Shown: in pieces, positions 57,031 through 64,000 of the stretch | Layout: each line of letters starts with the position of its first letter | Position numbering within the stretch: position 1 is the first letter of the stretch | Assembly: GCF_003390925.1 (NCBI RefSeq) | Contig: NZ_QUBS01000024.1 | Span: forward strand, 62,001 to 126,000 | Reading direction: 5' to 3' | DNA length: 64,000 bases | Source of the DNA: Trinickia diaoshuihuensis | GTDB lineage: Bacteria; Pseudomonadota; Gammaproteobacteria; Burkholderiales; Burkholderiaceae | Position numbers and translations under genes: made by a program | The notes under the pieces: generated by a model | What the model saw: only the letters and a program-made list of their open reading frames with translations | What the model was told of the DNA's origin: nothing | The model's database searches: none

Positions 57031-57615
57031 ATGACTCAATCCGATCCAGCAAGCGGCGCGTCCGATGGCCGTCCGAGGCCGCTCTTCGGTATTGCGCCGT
57101 CGGTGCTCTTTCGCACCTTCGGCGAAATGAGCCTCTACGGCTTCGGGGGCGTGATGCCCTGGGCGCGGCGCATGCTGGTCGATCGCCGCCGCTGGCTCGA
57201 CGACCGGGAATTCGCCGAACTGCTTGCGATCGGGCAGATTCTCCCCGGTCCCAATATTTGCAATATGGCGGTGATCATCGGCTATCGCGCATGCGGTTGG
57301 CGCGGTGCGCTGGCTGCGATCGGCGGCTTGCTCGCCGCGCCGTTCGTGATCGTCCTCGTGCTTGGCGCGCTCTATCACCGCTTCGGGGCGCTCCCGGCGG
57401 TTCAAGGTGCGTTGCATGGAATGACGGCCGTGGCCGCGGGGCTGGTGCTGTTGACGGGCATCAAGCTCGCGCAAAGCCAGCCCCGCACGATCCGTGGTCT
57501 CGTGTTCGGCTTGCTGTCGCTCACGGCGGTCGGCATCGTCCGTGTGCCGCTCGGTTGGGCGATGCTCGTGTTGATCCCCACTGCGCTGCTCGTCGAATGG
57601 AGGGCCTCACGATGA
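57031..57615 (+). CDS. chrA: Chromate-transporter-family protein, first half-size subunit
   Basis: A 194-residue membrane protein of the short-chain CHR family. FGEMSLYGFGGVMPWARRML and IGQILPGPNICNMAVIIGY are the hallmark motifs; about six hydrophobic segments. Half-size ChrA proteins work in pairs with opposite topology; the second half follows with a 4-base overlap (ATGA). Chromate efflux is the known role of some pairs; substrate here is unproven. Confidence 0.88.
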   Translation: MTQSDPASGASDGRPRPLFGIAPSVLFRTFGEMSLYGFGGVMPWARRMLVDRRRWLDDREFAELLAIGQILPGPNICNMAVIIGYRACGWRGALAAIGGLLAAPFVIVLVLGALYHRFGALPAVQGALHGMTAVAAGLVLLTGIKLAQSQPRTIRGLVFGLLSLTAVGIVRVPLGWAMLVLIPTALLVEWRASR

Positions 57616-58229
57616 TTCTGCTCGAGCTTGCGTGGCGCTTCGCGTTGGTATCGGCGATCGCGTTCGGCGGCGCGACGGCCGTGATGCCGGAAATGCACCG
57701 CTTTCTCGTGCAGCAGAACCATTGGATCGACGACACGACGTTCGCGGCGCTGTTCGCGATCTCGCAAGCATCGCCCGGGCCGAACGTGCTGTTCGTCGCG
57801 CTATTCGGCTGGCAGGTCGCCGGCTTGGCGGGAGCGATCGTCTCGACATTGGCGATGTGCGGACCGTCGTCGATGTTCGCACTCGCGTTCGAGCACTACA
57901 CGGGGGCGCATCGCGACGCGCGCTGGATGATCGTATTTCGGCGGGCGCTTGCGCCCGTCACCATCGGCTTGCTGATGGCGACGGGCGCCATCCTCGCGCG
58001 CGGCACCGATCGCTCGGTGGCCACCATTGCATTGACGATCGCGACCGTGGCCGTGGGACTGCGCACGATGCTGATGGCGACGGGCGCCATCCTCGCGCGC
58101 GGCACCGATCGCTCGGTGGCCACCATTGCATTGACGATCGCGACCGTGGCCGTGGGACTGCGCACGAAGATCAATCCGCTCTGGCTCATCGCGGCGGGCG
58201 CAGTGATTGGCGTGCTGGGCTACGCGTAA
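57612..58229 (+). CDS. chrA: Chromate-transporter-family protein, second half-size subunit, with internal duplication
   Basis: A 205-residue partner of the previous gene, starting inside its stop codon. Hallmarks are FALVSAIAFGGATAVMPEM and ISQASPGPNVLFVALFGW. Normal half-size proteins are about 170-190 residues; this one carries an exact in-frame tandem duplication of 33 residues (LMATGAILARGTDRSVATIA and the rest of the helix), encoded at 57972-58167, which adds a hydrophobic helix and would change the topology of the C-terminus. Either a recent duplication with functional effect or an assembly artefact. Confidence 0.88.
   Translation: MILLELAWRFALVSAIAFGGATAVMPEMHRFLVQQNHWIDDTTFAALFAISQASPGPNVLFVALFGWQVAGLAGAIVSTLAMCGPSSMFALAFEHYTGAHRDARWMIVFRRALAPVTIGLLMATGAILARGTDRSVATIALTIATVAVGLRTMLMATGAILARGTDRSVATIALTIATVAVGLRTKINPLWLIAAGAVIGVLGYA
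57972..58167 (+). repeat. Exact 99-bp tandem duplication inside the second chrA half gene
   Basis: Unit one spans 57972-58070 and unit two starts at 58071. They are identical over about 97 bases and part only at the last codon (ATG in unit one, AAG in unit two). The period of 99 keeps the reading frame. Confidence 0.95.
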
Positions 58230-58266
58230 GCCTCACTCGCGCAAGCGGGCGAGCTTCGATACACGA

Positions 58267-59514
58267 TCAATAGCCGAGGGTGCGCGCCCCGCCGTATACC
58301 GCCGCGACGATGGCATAGATGGCGTAGACGGGCAATTTCAAACGAACGAGGCAAAGGAGCGCGAACGCGGCCGTGACGAGTTGCGCGGGCGCACGAGGAA
58401 CATGCTCGACGATGTGGACGACGGCCGTCAGTAAAAACGCCGTCGTGGAGGCGCGCAATACGCGCATGCCGTGTTCGAAGCGCGCATTCTCCTCGAGCCG
58501 GTGCAAGTGCCGGCGCGTGAACACGATGAGGATGGCCGACGGTACGAACAGCGAACACGTCGCCACGATGGCTCCGGGCAAGCCATGCACGAGGTAACCC
58601 AGAAACGGAACAACGTTCAGTAGCGGACCGGGCGAGACCGGGGATAGCGCGAAGGCGAGCGTGAACTCGCGCGCCGTGACGCCGACAGCGGGCGTCTCGA
58701 ACAATGCCCTGAGCACGGGCAACGCGGAGAACCCGCCACCGAATAAGGTCATGCCGGCTCCCGCGAGGCGAGGCCAGAGCAGGCGCGCCGCATAATCGGG
58801 CGGCAGCGGAACCGCGAACAGAGCGATCAAGGCAAGCACGACGAGGACGATCAACTTGTCGGTGACTCCGAGCGAAACCCCGAGCTTGCCGCCGCGCGCC
58901 GGGCTCGCTAACCACCCCGCGGCGAACGAACCCGTTAGCAACAGCACGAACGAAGCGGTGCCGTGCACGGTCAGCAGTACGACGCAGGCGACGAGGGCCG
59001 CTGCCCATTCGAGCGGTTCGCGCACGAGCGCGCGGGTCTGCCGGTACCACGTGATGCCGATGAGCACGGCCAGCACGGCGGCGAAATGGTCGATGAGACC
59101 GGGGGTTGCGAGCGCGTGGATGAACGAGGCGTGATAGAAGGTCGCCAAGGCCGTCATCGTGCTAAAGAACGGCAAGACGGCGGCGATGCCGGCGATGCAG
59201 GCGCCAATGCGCCCGCGCAATGCGTAGCCGACTTGCACGGCCACGTTATAGCCGACGGCGCCGGGCGTCATCCAGGCGAGGGCCACGAAATCGGAATATT
59301 GGACTTGAGTGAAGCGGCGCTCGCGCGCCACGTAGTGCATCTCGAGCTGAGCCATCAGCGCGAGCCCACCCCACGAAAGCGCGGATAGAGCGAATACCAC
59401 CCGAAACAGCGTCCATAACGGCTCGGGCGCGGGATCGGGCGCCTTTGACTCAGCGGCGGGCGCGGCGCCCACGGTGCGCGAAGCGCGTCTTCCGCGCGTG
59501 CTTGCTTCGCCCAT
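58267..59514 (-). CDS. chrA: Chromate-transporter-family protein, full length
   Basis: A 415-residue long-chain CHR protein with two homologous halves: SALSWGGLALMAQLEM with AWMTPGAVGYNVAVQVGY in the first and LFGGGFSALPVLRALF with LSPVSPGPLLNVVPFLGY in the second. The Gly/Ala- and basic-rich first 35 residues are cytosolic. It converges with the half-size pair, so three CHR genes lie together. The start ATG 59514 gives family length; the frame continues upstream as antisense of the next gene without meaning. Confidence 0.88.
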   Translation of the reverse strand: MGEASTRGRRASRTVGAAPAAESKAPDPAPEPLWTLFRVVFALSALSWGGLALMAQLEMHYVARERRFTQVQYSDFVALAWMTPGAVGYNVAVQVGYALRGRIGACIAGIAAVLPFFSTMTALATFYHASFIHALATPGLIDHFAAVLAVLIGITWYRQTRALVREPLEWAAALVACVVLLTVHGTASFVLLLTGSFAAGWLASPARGGKLGVSLGVTDKLIVLVVLALIALFAVPLPPDYAARLLWPRLAGAGMTLFGGGFSALPVLRALFETPAVGVTAREFTLAFALSPVSPGPLLNVVPFLGYLVHGLPGAIVATCSLFVPSAILIVFTRRHLHRLEENARFEHGMRVLRASTTAFLLTAVVHIVEHVPRAPAQLVTAAFALLCLVRLKLPVYAIYAIVAAVYGGARTLGY

Positions 59515-59561
59515 CGATCGGTCCTTCGGTTCGCTCCGGAATCGGGCGCATCGCCGATGCG

Positions 59562-61913
59562 CTACGCCGATTGTTTGCTCGTGTTCTTTTGCGTCTTGCC
59601 TTGTGTCCCGAACGGCTCGTGCATATCGCATACGCCGAAGCGTTCGAGGAGCGCCTGAATTCCCTCCGCGGGCACCGGGCGCGAGAACAAGAAGCCTTGC
59701 GCCTGGATATTGCCGAGGGCCGACAGCCAAGCGATCTGCTCCTCCGTCTCGGTGCCTTCCACGACGACGGTCAACCCTAGCGAGCGCGCCAGATTGACGA
59801 TCGCAGAGACCATGACGCACACGCTGCGGTCGGCGGGGATCGCTTGAACGAACGAGCGGTCGACCTTGAGCGTGTCGACCGAGAACCGGTTCAGGTACGA
59901 GAGCGACGAATAGCCGGTGCCGAAATCGTCGAGTGCGATGCCGACGCCGAGCCGCTTCAGTGCGACGATTTTTTCGGAAACGAGTTCGGGGTACTCCATC
60001 ATCGCCGTCTCGGTGATCTCGAGCTCGAGCCGATGGGCGGCGATCCCGCTGTCTTCGATCGCGCGCGAAATCGTCTCGTACAAGTCGCCGCGCCAGAACT
60101 GTACCGCCGAAATATTGACGGCGAGCGACAGCGTCTCGTAGCCGTCGCGCTGCCAGGCGGCCAATTGGCGGCAGGCCGTTTCGATGACGAAGTCGCCGAT
60201 CGGCACGATGAGGCCCGTCGACTCGGCCACGGGGATGAATTCGCTCGCGGAGATCACGCCTTGCTGTGGATGGTTCCAGCGCGCGAGCGCTTCGAAGCCC
60301 GTGATGCAGCGGCGCGCCAGATCGATCTTCGGCTGGTAGACGAGGAACAGTTGGTTCTCGGCCAGCGCGACGCGCAGTTGCTGCTCCCATTGCATGAGGT
60401 GATCGGCGCGATGCGAGAGGTGCGGCGAATAGAACTGATAGCAGTTCTTGCCGGCGTCCTTGGCACTGTACATCGCGAGATCGGCTTTTTTGAGCAGGTC
60501 GATCTCGCTTTCGCTGCCGACCGAATACAGGGCGATGCCGATGCTCGCATGCAGGACGAACGAGGTGCCGCGCACGTCGAACGGATGCTCGAAGATTTCG
60601 CGCACGCTCTCCGCGAGTTGCACGGCCTGGCGTTCGACGTCGCCGCCTTTGAGCACCACGACGAACTCGTCGCCGCCGATGCGCGAGAGCACGCCCGCGC
60701 CGCCGACCGCATCCGATAGGCGCGAGGCCGTCATTTGCAGCACGATGTCGCCGGCGTTATGTCCAAGCGTGTCGTTGACCGTCTTGAAGTTGTCCAGGTC
60801 GATGAACAAGATGGCGAGCCGCCCCACGTTGGCCGGATCGCCGACGTCTTGCCGCAGGCTTTGCATCGTCGCATAGCGGTTGCGCAAGCCGGTGAGCAGG
60901 TCGTACTCGACGAGGTGCGTCATTTCGCGCTCGCGTCCGAGCAGTTTGCCGATGAGCCCCGTCGCGACGGCGAAGAAGCCGAGCATCGCGAGCGAGATGA
61001 AGCTCGCCATCAGCAAGTAGACGTTGCGCGTGTGGTTGTAGTCGGCGAATTCCTCGGCCTGGGATAGCCCGACGAGCACGCCCATCGGATAGCCGTCGAT
61101 ATGCCGGTACGAAACGATCCGCTTCACGTGGTCGATCGGGTCGGTCATCGTGCCCGAGACGTGTTCCGAGATCGGGTAGATGCCGCTCGCGGAGAACGCG
61201 CCGGCGGGATCGCGGGCCACGCCGGTGCGGCGCGCGAGCACGGCGCCGTTGTCGGAGATCACGGCAATGACGCCGTCCTTGCCGATCGCTGCGTTGTTAT
61301 AGAAATCGCTCGTGAAGTAGCCCGGGTCTTCCGAGACGACCACGACGCCCGCGAACGAACCGTCGAGATGGTTCAGGCGGCGCGTCATCTGCAGCGTCCA
61401 CTGATGGGAGACGCGGCCCAGCACGGGCTTGCTGATATAGAGCTGATCGTCGTTCTCGTGCTCGTGCACTTTGAAGTGCTCGCGATCGGAAAGATCGATC
61501 GGCGCCGGGTTCGGCTCGGCCGTACTCGATACGAGGATGCCGTGCTCGTTGATGATCGAGACTTGCACGAGCGTATCGCTTTGCACGACCCCTTTCTCGA
61601 CGGTACTCGCGAGATCGAAGCGCTCGGGGCTCTTTTCGTACTCGTATTTAACGAAACGCGTGATCTGGTCGACTTGGTGAATGGCTTTGACGGTGTGCTG
61701 CTCGAGCGCGGCGGAAAGAATCGCGGCCGAGGCCGTCGCTTCCCGGTAGGTCGAGTCGCGCTCGACCGATAGCCGAGCCGAGATCACCGTCCACAGTAGC
61801 GCAAGCACGAGTATCCCCAGCGCCGGGATCGCAATCAGCGCGCGACGGCGTGAGCCCGCGGCGTTGGATCGCGTGCGGGTGTCTCTCGTGGAATGAAGCC
61901 GGGCGAAATTCAT
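59562..61913 (-). CDS. Membrane GGDEF-EAL cyclic-di-GMP enzyme
   Basis: A 783-residue inner-membrane protein. Two membrane segments (about 25-45 and 300-325) bracket a periplasmic sensor of the Cache type. The GGDEF domain has an intact RIGGDEFVVVL active site; no RxxD inhibitory site lies directly before it. The EAL domain has GFEALARWNHP, NISAVQFW and DDFGTGYSSLSYL, all residues needed for phosphodiesterase activity. Both activities are possible; net direction unknown. ATG 61913 gives a cytosolic N-terminus before the first helix; a GTG at 62036 would add 41 residues. Neither has a strong ribosome site. Confidence 0.9.
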   Translation of the reverse strand: MNFARLHSTRDTRTRSNAAGSRRRALIAIPALGILVLALLWTVISARLSVERDSTYREATASAAILSAALEQHTVKAIHQVDQITRFVKYEYEKSPERFDLASTVEKGVVQSDTLVQVSIINEHGILVSSTAEPNPAPIDLSDREHFKVHEHENDDQLYISKPVLGRVSHQWTLQMTRRLNHLDGSFAGVVVVSEDPGYFTSDFYNNAAIGKDGVIAVISDNGAVLARRTGVARDPAGAFSASGIYPISEHVSGTMTDPIDHVKRIVSYRHIDGYPMGVLVGLSQAEEFADYNHTRNVYLLMASFISLAMLGFFAVATGLIGKLLGREREMTHLVEYDLLTGLRNRYATMQSLRQDVGDPANVGRLAILFIDLDNFKTVNDTLGHNAGDIVLQMTASRLSDAVGGAGVLSRIGGDEFVVVLKGGDVERQAVQLAESVREIFEHPFDVRGTSFVLHASIGIALYSVGSESEIDLLKKADLAMYSAKDAGKNCYQFYSPHLSHRADHLMQWEQQLRVALAENQLFLVYQPKIDLARRCITGFEALARWNHPQQGVISASEFIPVAESTGLIVPIGDFVIETACRQLAAWQRDGYETLSLAVNISAVQFWRGDLYETISRAIEDSGIAAHRLELEITETAMMEYPELVSEKIVALKRLGVGIALDDFGTGYSSLSYLNRFSVDTLKVDRSFVQAIPADRSVCVMVSAIVNLARSLGLTVVVEGTETEEQIAWLSALGNIQAQGFLFSRPVPAEGIQALLERFGVCDMHEPFGTQGKTQKNTSKQSA

Positions 61914-62235
61914 CGGGGCAGTGAGTATTTTGGAAGGCTTCGAATACCGCAGACGTTCCTCATCGAGGATATTACTGAATGGATAAAAATTAAGATAGCG
62001 TCCGTTTATCGGGTAAACGTTCGTCGCACCGGGCACGATTTCAGCAATGGTATTCCCATTTCATGACCGTGCACGTCGTGGATGCACATTCCACGGCCGT
62101 TCGGCATCGACGAACTGCCGCCGGACCGGCCGTATGCGCTGCGCGGGAGCGCATCGGAAATTTCGCTAAGTGGAATATGGAGGGGAGGGAAGGGAGCGGC
62201 AAGCGCCGCTCCTTGAGGGTAGCCGCGCGAGCGGC
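61914..62235. other. Intergenic region before the GGDEF-EAL gene
   Basis: About 320 bp with an AT-richer stretch at 61960-62060 that probably holds the promoter of the GGDEF-EAL gene. No gene or clear hairpin recognised. Confidence 0.4.
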
Positions 62236-63120
62236 TTAGGCGATGCGGAAGGTGCCGTCGACGATGGTCGTCGAACGGCCGCCGACCCAAATGGCGCCGT
62301 CCGCGCCGTATTCGACCGAGACTCGGCCTTCGCGCCCGATCGCCGTACCCTGGCGGACCGTGTAGCGCGTGCCCGGACGGCGCTCCCGCGCCGCGAAGAG
62401 ACTGGCGAGGCCCGCATTGGCGCTCCCTGTCACGGGATCCTCGTAGATCGAGTGGTTGCTGTCGATGACGATGCAGCGCACTTCGAGCGTCGCCGGGCCG
62501 CCTGGTGCATGATGCGCATAAAAAGCAAGCCCTGTCATGCCCACTTTCCGCACAATGTGCGCGGCAGCGACCGGATCGAACTCAATCGAGATACACGTGT
62601 TAGGCGAATCGACCCCGACCGCAAGCCACGGTGTGCCGTTGTCGAGGCAGCACGGTTCGATGTCGCCGAAATCGATCTCATCGTTGCCGAGCGCGGCCTT
62701 CAGTGCTCGCTGGTCGTCCGCGTCGAGCGGCTCAATCCGTGCTGGCGGTGCCGCGAACGCCATCGAACCGTCGTCGCGCAACGCGATCTCGACGAGTCCA
62801 ACCCCGCATTGCTGAACGAGCCGGCCCGGTTGCCGCGGCCGATACCCGCTTTCGAGCAGCGCATGCGCCGTACCAAGGGTCGGATGACCGGCAAACGGCA
62901 ACTCGTACGCAATCGTGAAGATGCGTACCCGGTAATCGGCGCCGGGCTCGGTCGGCGCGCAGATGAACGTCGTTTCCGACAGGTTCGTCCAACGCGCGAT
63001 CGCCTGCATCTGCTCGTCGCTCAGGCCGTCGGCATCGAAGACGACGGCCAATGGATTGCCTTTGAACGGCGCCTCCGAGAACACGTCGACCTGCTTGAAG
63101 CGGACTTGGCGTGCGCTCAT
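62236..63120 (-). CDS. PhzF-family protein (isomerase/epimerase fold)
   Basis: A 294-residue protein of the diaminopimelate-epimerase fold family named after PhzF. Marks are QVDVFSEAPFKGNPLAVVFDA, NLSETTFI with the catalytic-type Glu, PFAGHPTLGTAHALL and DPVTGSANAGLASL. ATG 63120 has GGGAG eight bases upstream; further in-frame sequence is antisense of the next gene. It lies 14 bp downstream of a RidA gene, so the pair forms an operon, perhaps for clean-up of amino-acid-derived enamines. Reaction unknown. Confidence 0.9.
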   Translation of the reverse strand: MSARQVRFKQVDVFSEAPFKGNPLAVVFDADGLSDEQMQAIARWTNLSETTFICAPTEPGADYRVRIFTIAYELPFAGHPTLGTAHALLESGYRPRQPGRLVQQCGVGLVEIALRDDGSMAFAAPPARIEPLDADDQRALKAALGNDEIDFGDIEPCCLDNGTPWLAVGVDSPNTCISIEFDPVAAAHIVRKVGMTGLAFYAHHAPGGPATLEVRCIVIDSNHSIYEDPVTGSANAGLASLFAARERRPGTRYTVRQGTAIGREGRVSVEYGADGAIWVGGRSTTIVDGTFRIA

Positions 63121-63134
63121 CGATGCGCTCCCGG

Positions 63135-63599
63135 TTAGGCGAGTTCCGCGATGAGCTCGATTTCGACGCACGAGCCGGTCGGGATTTGCGCCACGCCGAA
63201 CGCCGAGCGCGCATGCTTGCCGGCATCGCCGAACACTTCGCCGAAGAGCTCCGATGCGCCGTTCGTCACAAGGTGCTGCTCGGTGTATTCGAGCGTGGAA
63301 TTGACGAGGCTCATCACTTTGACGATGCGCTTGACGCGGTTCAGGTCGCCCGTATGCGCGTGCAGCGTGGCGAGCAGGTCGATTGCGACCGAGCGCGCGG
63401 CAACCTTGCCTTCGTCGGTCGTCATGTTCGCGCCGAGCTTGCCCACCCACGGCTTGCCGTCTTTCTTGGCGGTATGGCCCGACACGAACAGGGTGTTGCC
63501 GGTTTGCGCCGCCATGACGTAAGCGGCGGCCGGCGTGGCCGAGGCGGGCAATTCGATGCCGAGTTCCTTGAGCTTGTCGTAGACGTTTTGGTTTGCCAT
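63135..63599 (-). CDS. RidA-family enamine/imine deaminase-like protein
   Basis: A 154-residue protein of the YjgF/YER057c/UK114 family, of the slightly longer subgroup. It has GNTLFVSGHTAKKDGKPW and, near the C-terminus, HARSAFGVAQIPTGSCVEIE; the substrate-binding Arg of classical RidA aligns with HARSAFG. ATG 63599 has GAGGAA upstream. The genes run aminotransferase, RidA, PhzF in the same direction, and a PLP enzyme upstream would produce the reactive enamines that RidA removes. Confidence 0.88.
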   Translation of the reverse strand: MANQNVYDKLKELGIELPASATPAAAYVMAAQTGNTLFVSGHTAKKDGKPWVGKLGANMTTDEGKVAARSVAIDLLATLHAHTGDLNRVKRIVKVMSLVNSTLEYTEQHLVTNGASELFGEVFGDAGKHARSAFGVAQIPTGSCVEIELIAELA

Positions 63600-63703
63600 G
63601 GCGGTTCCTCGAATGGATAGGTGAAAGAGACAGTACGATGAGCCGTCGATCCGATCGGCCCATGCCCCGCCGTCGCGCGGCGAAGGCATGGGATTTTAAG
63701 CGG

Positions 63704-64000
63704 TTACATCCGCTCGCGGATCAACTTGGCCAGACGTGCGATGCCCTCGTCGATGCGCGCAGGCGGGACGGTCACGAACGACAGGCGCAGTGCGCTGTGA
63801 TCGGCATCGTTCGCATAGAACGGGGCGCCCGGCACGAATGCAACGTTATCGGCCACGGCGGCTTCCAGCAGTTTCATCGTGTCGATGTGCTTCGGCAAGC
63901 TCGCCCAGATGAACATGCCGCCTTCCGGGCGGTTCCAGGTGACGCCCGCGGGCATGTGGCGTTCGAGCGCCGCGAGCATCGCCTCGCATTGATCGCGATA
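63704..64000 (-). CDS. PLP-dependent aminotransferase, C-terminal part
   Basis: Only the last 98 residues are in the window; the 5' part lies beyond 64000. RPEGGMFIWASLP, ADNVAFVPGAPFYAN and ALRLSFVTVPPARIDEGIARL are typical of the C-terminal domain of class I/II aminotransferases of the 2-aminoadipate/valine-pyruvate type (also the PdxR/MocR catalytic part). It is followed by the RidA-PhzF pair on the same strand, 104 bp downstream. Substrate unknown. Confidence 0.85.
   Translation of the reverse strand, partial: YRDQCEAMLAALERHMPAGVTWNRPEGGMFIWASLPKHIDTMKLLEAAVADNVAFVPGAPFYANDADHSALRLSFVTVPPARIDEGIARLAKLIRERM

Noticed and set aside
57972-58167. Two long direct repeats as a possible CRISPR or mobile repeat
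   Set aside because: Only two copies, contiguous without spacer, in frame inside a coding gene: a simple tandem duplication.

Overview
The window is a GC-rich chromosomal segment from a Burkholderiales bacterium, most likely Burkholderiaceae sensu lato (Paraburkholderia/Trinickia/Burkholderia type). Pointers are the nadE-glnB order, an OmpC-type 16-strand porin, a second sigma-54 gene, paired fused ABC permease and AAA-associated ATPase genes, an orphan VgrG module and several short Burkholderia-type conserved proteins. The window opens inside hemY and closes inside an aminotransferase gene. I place the organism by gene content only.

Layout. 1-10144: hemY end; an ALDH-SDR-MFS catabolic operon; ppa; a GIY-YIG protein and FemAB-like acyltransferase pair; nadE; glnB; a porin. 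10814-20320: an accessory island with an orphan, broken type VI secretion (T6SS) vgrG, a large multidomain peptidoglycan-hydrolase-like effector, and a row of AT-richer, mostly secreted small proteins that look like stacked immunity genes, ending in a frameshifted gene and an orphan C-terminal domain. 20349-25811: a HisQMP-type amino-acid ABC transporter without a binding protein, then a Spy/CpxP-like periplasmic protein divergent from an OmpR/EnvZ-type two-component system. 26722-29897: a fused ABC permease and its ATPase.

29960-37901 is the most coherent unusual block. It holds two sigma-54 activator proteins (one without a receiver domain, one NtrC-like), an RpoN gene, and five sites that fit the -24/-12 GG-N10-GC sigma-54 consensus. 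These lie upstream of a small membrane-anchored protein, a proline-rich small protein, trehalose-6-phosphate synthase (otsA), a BON-domain protein and rpoN itself. I infer a self-contained, possibly autoregulated sigma-54 stress or envelope regulon.

37919-47459: a glycine-rich membrane protein, a DHA2-type MFS exporter, a PEBP protein, a beta-hydroxyacid dehydrogenase, small proteins, and a CoA-transferase / IclR / acyl-CoA dehydrogenase / MFS organic-acid catabolic cluster. 47476-49303 is a decayed accessory patch abutting a tRNA-Arg(CCU): a cyclase-like gene of uncertain integrity and the remnant of a second T6SS effector-immunity pair (Tlde1-type L,D-transpeptidase effector plus membrane protein), each with a single-base frameshift. 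49418-64000: rubredoxin, uup, parE-parC, a CopD-like protein, three chromate-transporter-family genes (one with an exact in-frame 99-bp tandem duplication), a GGDEF-EAL protein, a RidA-PhzF operon and the aminotransferase.

The confirmed-looking broken genes all lie in T6SS accessory modules, which suggests real decay, although single-base events could also be sequence errors. I found no CRISPR array, rRNA, intact insertion sequence or prophage.
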